A stretch of 63,463 nucleotides of DNA from the NCBI GenBank assembly GCA_902584015.1, contig CACHYG010000003.1:1-63463 (forward strand). Reading direction: 5' to 3'. Below are positions 27,902 through 36,511 of the stretch, piece by piece (the first letter of the stretch is position 1; each line of letters starts with the position of its first letter). The notes beneath the pieces were generated by a model, which worked only from the letters and a program-made list of their open reading frames with translations, was not told the DNA's origin and did not search any database. The translations under genes were made by a program, and so were the position numbers. The DNA is from an uncultured Pelagibacteraceae bacterium (GTDB lineage: Bacteria; Pseudomonadota; Alphaproteobacteria; Pelagibacterales; Pelagibacteraceae).

Positions 27902-28515
27902 TATTTTTTCTTTCTATTATAATTTTTTTTCTCGATCTGGTTAGCTCTAGTTAAAGCTAAACTATTTTTATTTACATTTTTTGTAATAACGGAACCTGCT
28001 CCAATGACAGCGTTTCTTCCAATTTTTAAGGGGGCTACTAAAGATGAATTAGATCCGATAAAAACATTATCTTCAATGATTGTTTTATTTTTACTCACAC
28101 CATCATAATTACAAGTAATAGTTCCAGCACCAATGTTTGACGACTTGCCAACCATACTATCACCAATATAAGAGAGATGATTTACTTTAGAATTTTTTTT
28201 AAGTGTACTTTTTTTAATCTCAACAAAATTTCCAACTTTAGAATTTTTTTCTAATTTTGTTCCGGGTCTTAATCTAACAAAAGGTCCTATTACACAATTT
28301 GGCTCTATAACGACTCCTTCAACATGTGAAAAGCCTAAAATTTTTACATTATTTTTAATTTTTACTTTTTTTCCAAACACTACGTAAGGTTCTATAATTA
28401 CATTTTTACCAATTTTAGTATCTTTTGAAAAAAATACAGTTTCAGGAGCAATCATTTTAACTCCTTGCTTGATAAATTTTTCTCTTAATTTAATGTTTAA
28501 ATTTGTTTGTCTCAT
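27901..28515 (-). CDS. glmU: GlmU acetyltransferase half (left-handed beta-helix only)
   Basis: A 204-residue protein matching only the C-terminal half of GlmU. It begins at the domain border (IKQGVKMIAPETVFFS) and continues through hexapeptide repeats with GPFVRLRPGTKL, VGNFVEIKKSTL, NHLSYIGDSMVG and IGAGTITCNYDG, all hallmarks of the glucosamine-1-phosphate acetyltransferase. The uridylyltransferase domain (usually ~230 residues) is absent, and the upstream DNA is only 70 bases long before a divergent gene. It should still acetylate GlcN-1-P. A separate uridylyltransferase must exist elsewhere, or the pathway differs. Confidence 0.85.
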   Translation of the reverse strand: MRQTNLNIKLREKFIKQGVKMIAPETVFFSKDTKIGKNVIIEPYVVFGKKVKIKNNVKILGFSHVEGVVIEPNCVIGPFVRLRPGTKLEKNSKVGNFVEIKKSTLKKNSKVNHLSYIGDSMVGKSSNIGAGTITCNYDGVSKNKTIIEDNVFIGSNSSLVAPLKIGRNAVIGAGSVITKNVNKNSLALTRANQIEKKNYNRKKK

Positions 28516-28585
28516 TTAGTTTTTTCTTATAATTAAGTATATATGATCTTTAATTCACAAATTATTTCTTAATAATTCTTTTAAA

Positions 28586-29275
28586 ATGAGTCAAAAATAT
28601 ACAATTATATTTGATCTAGACGGCACATTAGTTGATACAGCACCTGACTTAATGGCTGCACATAATCACGTAATGAAAAAATTTGGGTATAGCACAAAAA
28701 GTGTAGAAGAGATTAGGAACTTGGTTGGCAAAGGAGCTGCTGTTTTAATTGGTAGATCAATTTGGGGTGCTGCAAAAAAAGAGTTTTCAAAAATAACAGA
28801 TGAAAAAATTAAAAATGAAATGGTAAAGGAATTTATAAATTTTTACGGAAAAAATTTAGTTGTTGAAAGTAAGTTGATTAAAGGGGTTCAAGAATTTTTG
28901 GATTGGGCAAAATCTAAGGATATATCAATGGCAGTATGTACAAATAAGCAAGAGCATCTTGCAATAGACTTGTTAAAAAAAATTAATATTTATCATTATT
29001 TTGAGTATGTGGCTGGAGGTAATACATTTGATTACTGCAAACCTGACCCAAGACATTTAACTAGTATAGTTGAAATAATTAATGGAAAATTAGATAGGTG
29101 TTTAATGTTTGGTGATAGTGAAAATGATGCAGACGCTGCAAGGGCTGCTAATATTCCAATGATTCTTTTAGAAGATGGTTATACTGATAAAAAAATAGAA
29201 CAAATTTATCACAATCATCTTATAACTGATTTTGTAAATGTTGATAAAATTGTCTCCAAATACTTAAATGGTTGA
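28586..29275 (+). CDS. gph: HAD phosphatase, phosphoglycolate phosphatase type
   Basis: A 229-residue haloacid dehalogenase family hydrolase. The nucleophile motif is FDLDGTLVDTAPDL, motif II is CTNKQ, and the metal motif is MFGDSENDADAARAANIP. The ADAARAA form and length fit Gph, which removes 2-phosphoglycolate made by DNA repair. Other sugar phosphate substrates are possible. It is divergent from glmU and overlaps the LysE-type gene by 8 bases. Confidence 0.85.
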   Translation: MSQKYTIIFDLDGTLVDTAPDLMAAHNHVMKKFGYSTKSVEEIRNLVGKGAAVLIGRSIWGAAKKEFSKITDEKIKNEMVKEFINFYGKNLVVESKLIKGVQEFLDWAKSKDISMAVCTNKQEHLAIDLLKKINIYHYFEYVAGGNTFDYCKPDPRHLTSIVEIINGKLDRCLMFGDSENDADAARAANIPMILLEDGYTDKKIEQIYHNHLITDFVNVDKIVSKYLNG

Positions 29276-29867
29276 TACAAATTTAATCTTTGCTCTAGTA
29301 AGTTTTTATTTTGTCATGTATGTAACCCCAGGACCAAATAATGCTATGGTTCTTGCTTCAGGATTAAAATTCGGTTTTTTAAGAAGTATTCCTCACATGA
29401 CTGGCATAACTATTGGTCACGTAACTCAATTAATTTTGGTTTGTCTTGGATTAGGAAAAGTTTTTCAAATATTTCCAGAGTTACAGAATATAATGAAAAT
29501 ACTATGTGCAATCTACTTAATTTATCTTGGTTATAAAATTATTGGTTCATTTAGCAAAATTAAAGATGATGATTCAAGACCACTGAAATTCTATGAAGCG
29601 GCTTTATTTCAAATAGTAAATCCAAAAGCATGGACTATTTCAAGTATGGCTGCTTCTGGTTTTTTGCCAAAAGATGGTAATTTGATTTTATCTATATTAT
29701 TTATCTCATGCGTTGCTCTCATAATTTGTCCAATTTCAATTTCTCCTTGGGCTGCTTTTGGATCAGGTATTAAAAATTTGGTAAAGAATAATAAAATAAA
29801 AGTAATAATAGAGTTTTTTTTAGCATTTTTACTTTTGATAACCGCCATTTTGATTGTAATTGATTAA
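29268..29867 (+). CDS. LysE/RhtB-family amino acid exporter
   Basis: A 199-residue inner-membrane protein with about six hydrophobic segments. The VTPGPNNAMVLASGLKFG motif after the first segment defines the LysE/RhtB superfamily, and FQIVNPKAWTIS in mid-protein is also typical. Members export amino acids such as threonine, homoserine or lysine; the substrate is not predictable. It is coupled to gph by an 8-base overlap and lies 38 bases upstream of prpD. Confidence 0.88.
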   Translation: MVDTNLIFALVSFYFVMYVTPGPNNAMVLASGLKFGFLRSIPHMTGITIGHVTQLILVCLGLGKVFQIFPELQNIMKILCAIYLIYLGYKIIGSFSKIKDDDSRPLKFYEAALFQIVNPKAWTISSMAASGFLPKDGNLILSILFISCVALIICPISISPWAAFGSGIKNLVKNNKIKVIIEFFLAFLLLITAILIVID

Positions 29868-29894
29868 TAAGTCATTATTACTGTATGAGAATTT

Positions 29895-29900
29895 AAGGAG
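29895..29900 (+). promoter_or_regulatory. Shine-Dalgarno AAGGAG deciding the prpD TTG start
   Basis: AAGGAG lies 5 bases before the TTG at 29906. No ATG or GTG is near in this frame, and the residues from this TTG match the family N-terminus, so TTG is the likely start. Confidence 0.7.
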
Positions 29901-29905
29901 ATAAT

Positions 29906-31408
29906 TTGATTATACACAAAGTAAAAGTTTATCCATCAAAAAAAGATTGCCCCAAAAAAAAACAATTAGCATGGAAAATTGCTGAAATAGCAAGTGATAA
30001 TGCTAAACTAAATAAAGATTCTGTTGAGATGGTTATTAACAGAATTATAGATAATGCATCTGTAGCTATCGCATCTTTAAATAGGAAACCAGTTATCTCA
30101 TCAAGAGAAATGGCATTTAAACATCAACGAAATAATGGTGCAACTTTATTTGGTGTTAATTCTAATCTTAAATACGATTGTGAATGGGCTGCTTGGTCAA
30201 ACGGGACAGCCGTAAGAGAATTAGATTTTCATGATACTTTTTTAGCTGCAGATTATAGTCACCCAGGTGATAATATCCCTCCACTTCTAAGTGTAGCTCA
30301 ACAAAAAAAAAGAAGTGGTATAGATCTTTTAAGAGGAATTATTACTGCATATGAAGTCCAAGTAAATCTTGTGAAAGGTATATGTTTACACAAACATAAG
30401 GTTGATCACATAGCCCATTTAGGACCAAGTGTTGCTGCGGGGATTGGATCAATGCTAAAATTAAATACTGAAACAATTTATCAAGCAATACAACAAGCTT
30501 TACATACAACTATATCAACAAGACAATCAAGAAAAGGTGAAATTTCAAGTTGGAAAGCATTCGCTCCTGCACATGCAGGTAAGCTAGCTATAGAAGCAGT
30601 AGATAGAGTTATGCGTGGAGAAGGTGCTCCTAGTTCAATTTATGAAGGAGAAGATAGTGTTATTGCAAGAATATTAGATGGTAAGAAAGCACTGTACAAA
30701 GTTCCATTACCAAAAAGAGGTGAAACAAAAAAAGCAATTCTAGAAACATACACTAAGGAATATTCAGCTGAGTATCAATCTCAAGCGCTAATTGATCTAG
30801 CAAAAAAATTTAAAAAGAAAATTAGAAATTTAAATCATATAAAAAAAATTGATATTTTTACAAGCCACCATACTCATTATGTAATAGGAACTGGCGCTAA
30901 TGACCCACAAAAAATGGATCCAAATGCAAGTAGAGAAACTTTAGATCATTCCATTATGTATATTTTTGCAGTAGCACTAGAGGATGGGGAATGGCATCAT
31001 ATAAAATCATACACAAAATCTAGAGCAAATAAAAAATCAACTATAAAAATTTGGAAATCAATACAAACCCATGAAGATAAAAAATGGACAAGGAAATATC
31101 ATGATCCAGACCCAAAAAGAAAATCTTTTGGAGCAAAAGTTGTTATTACTTTAAATAATGGAAAGAAAGTAACAGACGCACTTGAGAGGGCTGATGCTCA
31201 TCCATATGGGGCAAGACCATTTAAAAGAAACAATTATATAAATAAATTTTTAAATTTAACTAAGGATATCCTTGATAAAAAAGAAAGTGATAGATTTATT
31301 AAAATTGTTCAAAAACTGAAAAAACTAAAGTCAGGTCAACTTGGAAAATTGAATTTAGTAGTTAAAAAAAGTAAATTAAAAAGAAATTTTAAAAAAGCTA
31401 TATTTTAA
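29906..31408 (+). CDS. prpD: 2-Methylcitrate dehydratase (MmgE/PrpD family)
   Basis: A 500-residue MmgE/PrpD protein that dehydrates 2-methylcitrate to cis-2-methylaconitate in propionyl-CoA oxidation. Recognisable elements are [29 protein letters not shown] (here [14 protein letters not shown]), [13 protein letters not shown] and [13 protein letters not shown]. It starts at TTG after a clear AAGGAG. It overlaps prpB by one base (TAATG), and prpB does the same with prpC. No PrpR-type regulator, acnD or prpF is visible. Confidence 0.93.
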   Translation: MIIHKVKVYPSKKDCPKKKQLAWKIAEIASDNAKLNKDSVEMVINRIIDNASVAIASLNRKPVISSREMAFKHQRNNGATLFGVNSNLKYDCEWAAWSNGTAVRELDFHDTFLAADYSHPGDNIPPLLSVAQQKKRSGIDLLRGIITAYEVQVNLVKGICLHKHKVDHIAHLGPSVAAGIGSMLKLNTETIYQAIQQALHTTISTRQSRKGEISSWKAFAPAHAGKLAIEAVDRVMRGEGAPSSIYEGEDSVIARILDGKKALYKVPLPKRGETKKAILETYTKEYSAEYQSQALIDLAKKFKKKIRNLNHIKKIDIFTSHHTHYVIGTGANDPQKMDPNASRETLDHSIMYIFAVALEDGEWHHIKSYTKSRANKKSTIKIWKSIQTHEDKKWTRKYHDPDPKRKSFGAKVVITLNNGKKVTDALERADAHPYGARPFKRNNYINKFLNLTKDILDKKESDRFIKIVQKLKKLKSGQLGKLNLVVKKSKLKRNFKKAIF

Positions 31409-32304
31409 TGCATTTTGTTGAAAAAGATCCTGGTCAAAAAAGAGTAGATTTTGATAACAAATTAAAATCTAAAAAAATTATTAGAGCACCGGGTGCTTAT
31501 AATCCTTTAACAGCAAAATTAATTCAAGAAATAGGATATGACGCCGTGTATGTCTCTGGTGGTGTAATGGCTAATGATCTTGGGTTTCCTGACATAGGAT
31601 TAACTACTATTCAGGATGTAAGTACAAGATCATATCTCATTTCAAGGGTAACCGACCTTCCAACAATTGTTGATATTGATACTGGTTTTAAATCTTGTAA
31701 AGAAACAATCGAAACGTTTGAAGAATTTGGTCTTGCAGCTGTACATTTGGAAGATCAAATTGAGAGAAAAAGATGTGGTCATTTAGATAATAAAGAACTC
31801 ATATCAAAAAATAAAATGGTAAGAAAAATAAAAGATTGTGTATCAGCAAGAAAAGATGACAATTTTAAAATAATTGCAAGATCTGATGCAAAAAGTGTTG
31901 AAGGTATTGATAAGATGATTGATAGATGCAAAGCATATATTGATGCCGGAGCTGAAATAATTTTTCCAGAAGCGTTAGCAGATGAAAAAGATTTTGAAAA
32001 AGTAAGAAAAGAACTTTCGTGTTATTTATTAGCTAATATGACAGAGTTTGGAAAAACAAAACTATTAAACTATAAGGAATTGGAAAATTTAGGATACAAT
32101 ATAGTAATTTATCCAGTTACAACGCAAAGATTAGCCATGAAAAATGTAGAAGACGGTCTTAGAGACATTTATTCTAATGGACATCAGAACAATATTATAA
32201 GTAAAATGCAAACTCGAAAAAGATTGTATGAACTTGTTGAATACGAAAAGTACAATTCTTTAGATGAAAAAATTTATAATTTTAGTACAAAGGATCACGA
32301 ATAA
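31408..32304 (+). CDS. prpB: 2-Methylisocitrate lyase
   Basis: A 298-residue member of the isocitrate lyase / PEP mutase family, cleaving 2-methylisocitrate to succinate and pyruvate. APGAYNPLTAKLIQ, YVSGGVMANDLGFPD, the metal-binding VDIDTGF and the catalytic loop KRCGH (active-site Cys) are all present. The loop and the context with prpD and prpC favour methylisocitrate lyase over isocitrate lyase or phosphonopyruvate hydrolase. Confidence 0.95.
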   Translation: MHFVEKDPGQKRVDFDNKLKSKKIIRAPGAYNPLTAKLIQEIGYDAVYVSGGVMANDLGFPDIGLTTIQDVSTRSYLISRVTDLPTIVDIDTGFKSCKETIETFEEFGLAAVHLEDQIERKRCGHLDNKELISKNKMVRKIKDCVSARKDDNFKIIARSDAKSVEGIDKMIDRCKAYIDAGAEIIFPEALADEKDFEKVRKELSCYLLANMTEFGKTKLLNYKELENLGYNIVIYPVTTQRLAMKNVEDGLRDIYSNGHQNNIISKMQTRKRLYELVEYEKYNSLDEKIYNFSTKDHE

Positions 32305-33428
32305 TGAGTGATGATATTAAAAAAGGTTTAATGGGCGTAACAGTTGATGAAACTTCAATCTCAAAAGTTATGCCTGAAATTAACTCTCTTACTTACAGAG
32401 GTTACGCGGCTCAGGATCTCTGCGCTAATTGTGATTTTGAAGAAGTAGCATATCTCATTTTAAATGGGGAATTACCAAACAAAAACCAATTACAAAAATT
32501 TGTAAAACAAGAGAGAAATGAGAGAAAGCTTTCTAAAACACTTTTAAATGTAATAAAAGAAATGCCGAAAAAATCCCACCCAATGGATGTAGCTAGAACA
32601 GCTGTTAGCGTTATGGGTCTAGAAGATAAAGAGACTTCGGATAACTCACCTCAAGCAAATTATAGAAAAGCTATGAGAATATTCGCAAAAACACCAGTGG
32701 CATTGGCCACATTTTACAGATTGAGAAAAGTGAAAAAAATAATACCACCAAAGAAAAATTTGTCGTTTGCTGAAAATTTTTTTCATATGTGCTTTGGAAA
32801 AGTTCCAAAAAATGAAATTGTAAAAGCATTTGATGTATCTTTAATACTTTACGCTGAGCATAGTTTTAATGTTTCTACCTTTACAGCAAGAACCATTACA
32901 AGCAGTTTGTCTGATATACATGGAGCAATAACTGGAGCTATCGCAAGTTTAAAAGGACCACTTCATGGAGGTGCAAATGAAGAAGTAATGCATATGATGA
33001 ATAAAATAAAGAAACCTGAAAATGCACTTAAATGGATCAACAACGCTTTAGATAAAAAAGAAGTTGTTATGGGATTTGGTCATAGAGTTTATAAAAGTGG
33101 AGACTCAAGGGTACCTACAATGAGAAAATATTTTGGAAAAGTTGCAAATATTAAAAAAGATAAAAAGTTTGAAAAAATATATGACATTGTAGAAAAAGTT
33201 ATGATTGATAGAAAAAATATTCATCCAAACGTGGATTATCCAACAGGACCCACCTACCATTTAATGGGGTTTGATACTGATTTCTTTACACCAATTTTTG
33301 TTATTTCAAGAATTACTGGATGGTCTGCACATATAATTGAACAACATTCTACTAACAAACTTATAAGACCTTTAGCTGCTTACAATGGAAATAAGCACAG
33401 GCAAGTCTTATCAATTAATAATAGATAA
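32304..33428 (+). CDS. prpC: 2-Methylcitrate synthase (citrate synthase family)
   Basis: A 374-residue short citrate synthase-type enzyme. It condenses propionyl-CoA with oxaloacetate. The catalytic histidines and Asp region appear in GPLHGGANEEVMHM, MGFGHRVYKSGD and GFDTDFFTPIF, and the N-terminus KGLMGVTVDETSIS fits PrpC. The short length and last place in prpD-prpB-prpC support methylcitrate rather than housekeeping citrate synthase. Its stop touches the convergent nrdB stop. Confidence 0.93.
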   Translation: MSDDIKKGLMGVTVDETSISKVMPEINSLTYRGYAAQDLCANCDFEEVAYLILNGELPNKNQLQKFVKQERNERKLSKTLLNVIKEMPKKSHPMDVARTAVSVMGLEDKETSDNSPQANYRKAMRIFAKTPVALATFYRLRKVKKIIPPKKNLSFAENFFHMCFGKVPKNEIVKAFDVSLILYAEHSFNVSTFTARTITSSLSDIHGAITGAIASLKGPLHGGANEEVMHMMNKIKKPENALKWINNALDKKEVVMGFGHRVYKSGDSRVPTMRKYFGKVANIKKDKKFEKIYDIVEKVMIDRKNIHPNVDYPTGPTYHLMGFDTDFFTPIFVISRITGWSAHIIEQHSTNKLIRPLAAYNGNKHRQVLSINNR

Positions 33429-34436
33429 TTAACTAAAAGCTTCTGTCCAATTTCCTCTTGTTGATGCTTTAGAATATTCTGTTGCTCTTCCTTCAAAGAA
33501 GTTCATGTGCTCAACAGCATTTAGCATTGTGTCTAACCAAGTAAGAGGATTTTTATCAACTTTGTAAATTGGTTCTAATCCTAATTGAGATAATCTTCTA
33601 TTTCCAATAAACCTGATGTAGTCTTTTACTTCTTGAGCAGTAAGTCCTTGCATAGGTCCCATTTCAAATGCTAGATCAATAAATGCATCCTCATGCTCAA
33701 TTATTGTTCTGCAAGCCTCATACAACTCTTTCTTAAGTTGAGGTGTCCAAACTTCGGGGTTCTCTTTAATAAACTCTTTAAAAATTCTTATCATAGAGTT
33801 GCAATGTAAAGTTTCATCACGAACAGACCAAGTTACGATCTGACCCATTCCTTTCATTTTATTGAATCTTGGAAAGTTTAAAAGAATTGCAAAACTAGCA
33901 AACAATTGAAGCCCTTCAGTAAAAGCACTGAACACAGCAACAGTTTTTGCAATATCTTCTTTTGAATTTACATTGAAATTTTGCATATAATCGTACTTAT
34001 CTTTCATTTCTTTATATTTCATAAATGCTGAATATTCAGACTCTGGCATACCGATGGTATCTAATAAATGCGAGTACGCTGCGATATGAACTGTTTCCAT
34101 TGCTGCAAAAGCAGTCATCATCATCAATACTTCTGTTGGTTTAAAAACAGTTGTGTAATGTCTTAAATAACAATTATTAACCTCTACATCCGCTTGAGTA
34201 AAAAATCTAAAAATCTGTGTTAATAAATTCTTTTCAGCTTGAGATAAGTTTTTTTGCCAATCTCTCACATCATCACCTAAAGGCACTTCCTCTGGAAGCC
34301 AATGAATTCTTTGTTGTGTTAGCCATGCATCATAACACCATGGATATCTAAATGGCTTATATACTGGGTTCTCTACTAGAAGACCCATTTTTTTTGGTTG
34401 AATAATTTCTTTTTTTTCTTGTTTTATTACTGACAT
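33429..34436 (-). CDS. nrdB: Class Ia ribonucleotide reductase beta subunit
   Basis: A 335-residue ferritin-like subunit holding the di-iron tyrosyl radical cofactor. Iron ligands appear in FTQADVEVNN, AMETVHIAAYSHLLD (with the radical Tyr), FTEGLQLFASF and VRDETLHCNSM. The C-terminus NFFEGRATEYSKASTRGNW is typical. I start at the ATG ending at 34436, preceded by GAGGAG at 8 bases; a GTG three codons earlier is less likely. It overlaps the nrdA end by 10 bases. No nrdI or nrdF is present. Confidence 0.96.
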   Translation of the reverse strand: MSVIKQEKKEIIQPKKMGLLVENPVYKPFRYPWCYDAWLTQQRIHWLPEEVPLGDDVRDWQKNLSQAEKNLLTQIFRFFTQADVEVNNCYLRHYTTVFKPTEVLMMMTAFAAMETVHIAAYSHLLDTIGMPESEYSAFMKYKEMKDKYDYMQNFNVNSKEDIAKTVAVFSAFTEGLQLFASFAILLNFPRFNKMKGMGQIVTWSVRDETLHCNSMIRIFKEFIKENPEVWTPQLKKELYEACRTIIEHEDAFIDLAFEMGPMQGLTAQEVKDYIRFIGNRRLSQLGLEPIYKVDKNPLTWLDTMLNAVEHMNFFEGRATEYSKASTRGNWTEAFS

Positions 34437-36367
34437 GATAAACACTCCTCGTATTCTGGTTGATCGTCTTGTTGTTTGTTTGATTTATAAACGTTGGCTG
34501 TAATGTCGGTTGATTTTGCGTCATTAACATTTTCAGCACGTTGAATTGATTTTGACCTACAATAATACAGGCTTTTCAAACCTTTTTTCCAAGCTTGAAA
34601 GTGTATTTGATGTAACTCTTTTTTATGTACATCTGCAGGTAAAAATATGTTTATTGATTGTGCTTGTGATATATGTGGTGTTCTGTCAGCACTTAATTCT
34701 ATTATCCATTTTTGATCAAGTTCAAAAGCTGTTTTGAATACATCTTTTTCATTTTGAGTTAAAAAATCCAAATGTGAAACTGAACCTTGATTAGTTGTAA
34801 TACTCGACCAAACCTCATCATTGTCTTTAGCATATTTAGCAAGTATTTGTTTTAAATGTCTATTCCTTACATTAAAAGACCCTGATAAAGTTTTGTGAGT
34901 ATAACTGTTGGCAGCTATCGGCTCAACACCTGGTGAAGTTCCGCCACAAATGATAGAAATAGATGCTGTTGGAGCAATAGCAGTTTTGTTTGAAAATCTT
35001 TCATTAATCCCGTACTCAGCTGCATCAGGACATGGTCCTCTTTCCTCAGCTAAGTCTTTTGAAGCTTTATCGACATGTTTATGAATGTGTTCAAATATTT
35101 TTTTATTCCAAGCTTTGCTCATAACAGATTCTAGTGGGATCATTTTCTTTTGAAAAAATGAGTGGAGGCCCATCACACCTAATCCGACACTTCTTTCTTT
35201 AAGTGCAGAGTATGTTGCATCGCTAAATTGTTCTGGTGCATTTTCAATGAAATCTGTGAGAACGTTATCTAAAAATCTCATAACATCACCAATAAAATTT
35301 TCGTCATCTTTCCATTCATCATACTTTTCTACATTCAGAGATGATAAACAACAAACTGCTGTCCTATCTCTTCCCTCTTTATCAATACCTGTTGGCAAAG
35401 TTATTTCGCTACAAAGATTAGAAGTTTTAACCGTTAAACCTGCCAGTTTGTGATGTTGTGGTATCATTCTATTGACTGTATCAATATAAATTATATAAGG
35501 TTCTCCAGTTTCAATTCTAGCAGTTAGAAGTCTAATCCATAAATTTCTTGCTGATACTGTTCCTTGAACAGCTCCATCTTTTGGACTTTTGAGCGCCCAC
35601 TGCTCATCCATTTCTACTGCTCTCATAAAAGCATCTGAAACTAAAACACCATGATGTAAATTTAATGCTTTCCTGTTAGGATCGCCTCCTGTTGGTCTTC
35701 TCATTTCTATAAATTCCTCAATCTCAGGATGATCAATTGGCAAATAACACGCTGCTGATCCTCGTCTTAAAGATCCTTGGCTGATTGCCATTGTTAAAGA
35801 GTCCATAACTTTAATAAACGGAATTATTCCAGAAGTTTTACCTACTCTTCCAATTTTTTCACCAATAGATCTAAGGTTACCCCAATAACTTCCAATACCT
35901 CCGCCTCTTGCAGCAAGCCAAACATTCTCACTCCATAAATCTAAAATTCCATTTAGACTATCTCCTGCTTCATTTAAAAAACACGAAATAGGAAGACCTC
36001 TTGATGTTCCGCCGTTAGATAAAACTGGTGTAGCTGGCATAAACCAAAGTTGGCTAATATAATTATAAAGTCTTTGTGCGTGTAAATTATCATCTGCATA
36101 ATGACTTGCTACTCTTGCAAATAAATCTTGAAATGATTCATTTTCCCCTAAATACCTATCGCTCAAAGTTGCCTTACCGAAATCAGTTAAATTAGTATCT
36201 CTAGATCTGTCAATTTTGATGGTTACTCCTCTAGAGTTTTGGAATAATTCAGTATTATTGTTTAAAGAGAATAGATCCGGTCTTTTATCCTTGTTAATCA
36301 ACTCCTGGTTGTTATTGCTATATTCCGAGACAGCTTGCTTTATAGCCTGAGACACTAATTTATTCAT
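34427..36367 (-). CDS. nrdA: Class Ia ribonucleotide reductase alpha subunit
   Basis: A 646-residue catalytic subunit. Active-site residues appear in PISCFLNEAGD (first Cys), SNLCSEITLP (N-x-C-x-E radical and acid residues) and VCCLSSLN (second Cys). The C-terminal ECLSCQ carries the thioredoxin-reducible pair. The N-terminal ~90-residue ATP cone of E. coli NrdA is missing, so dATP overall inhibition is probably absent. It is transcribed with nrdB from a divergent intergenic region with candidate NrdR boxes. Confidence 0.95.
   Translation of the reverse strand: MNKLVSQAIKQAVSEYSNNNQELINKDKRPDLFSLNNNTELFQNSRGVTIKIDRSRDTNLTDFGKATLSDRYLGENESFQDLFARVASHYADDNLHAQRLYNYISQLWFMPATPVLSNGGTSRGLPISCFLNEAGDSLNGILDLWSENVWLAARGGGIGSYWGNLRSIGEKIGRVGKTSGIIPFIKVMDSLTMAISQGSLRRGSAACYLPIDHPEIEEFIEMRRPTGGDPNRKALNLHHGVLVSDAFMRAVEMDEQWALKSPKDGAVQGTVSARNLWIRLLTARIETGEPYIIYIDTVNRMIPQHHKLAGLTVKTSNLCSEITLPTGIDKEGRDRTAVCCLSSLNVEKYDEWKDDENFIGDVMRFLDNVLTDFIENAPEQFSDATYSALKERSVGLGVMGLHSFFQKKMIPLESVMSKAWNKKIFEHIHKHVDKASKDLAEERGPCPDAAEYGINERFSNKTAIAPTASISIICGGTSPGVEPIAANSYTHKTLSGSFNVRNRHLKQILAKYAKDNDEVWSSITTNQGSVSHLDFLTQNEKDVFKTAFELDQKWIIELSADRTPHISQAQSINIFLPADVHKKELHQIHFQAWKKGLKSLYYCRSKSIQRAENVNDAKSTDITANVYKSNKQQDDQPEYEECLSCQ
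34445..34450 (-). promoter_or_regulatory. Shine-Dalgarno GAGGAG for nrdB inside nrdA
   Basis: GAGGAG on the minus strand lies 8 bases before the nrdB ATG and within the last codons of nrdA. It supports independent initiation of nrdB, which is useful for equal subunit supply. Confidence 0.6.
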
Positions 36368-36389
36368 AAATCCCTTAAAATTTGTTAAA

Positions 36390-36436
36390 CAACTATATGT
36401 TGTATGAAGATATCTTTAATACACTATATTAATTAA
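36390..36436 (-). promoter_or_regulatory. Candidate pair of NrdR boxes upstream of nrdAB
   Basis: CAACTATATGTTGTAT (36390-36405) matches the ACACTATATATTGTGT-type NrdR consensus at 12 of 16 positions. ACACTATATTAATTAA (36421-36436) matches the left nine positions exactly, with a degenerate right half. Their starts are 31 bases apart, the three-turn spacing usual for NrdR box pairs. AT-rich DNA makes chance matches possible; the spacing is the stronger argument. Confidence 0.5.
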
Positions 36437-36511
36437 AAATCAACAGAACATATATAGAACATTGTAAAAATTTTAGCAATAAAAAAATAAAAAAAATATA
36501 CAAATATCAAC

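Noticed and set aside
26052..28585. A glmS ribozyme or riboswitch upstream of glmS
   Set aside because: glmS starts inside the glmU stop, so there is no leader to hold one.
34357..34539. Minus-strand frame spanning the nrdA/nrdB junction
   Set aside because: Out-of-frame overlap with both; nrdB has its own ribosome site and conserved N-terminus.
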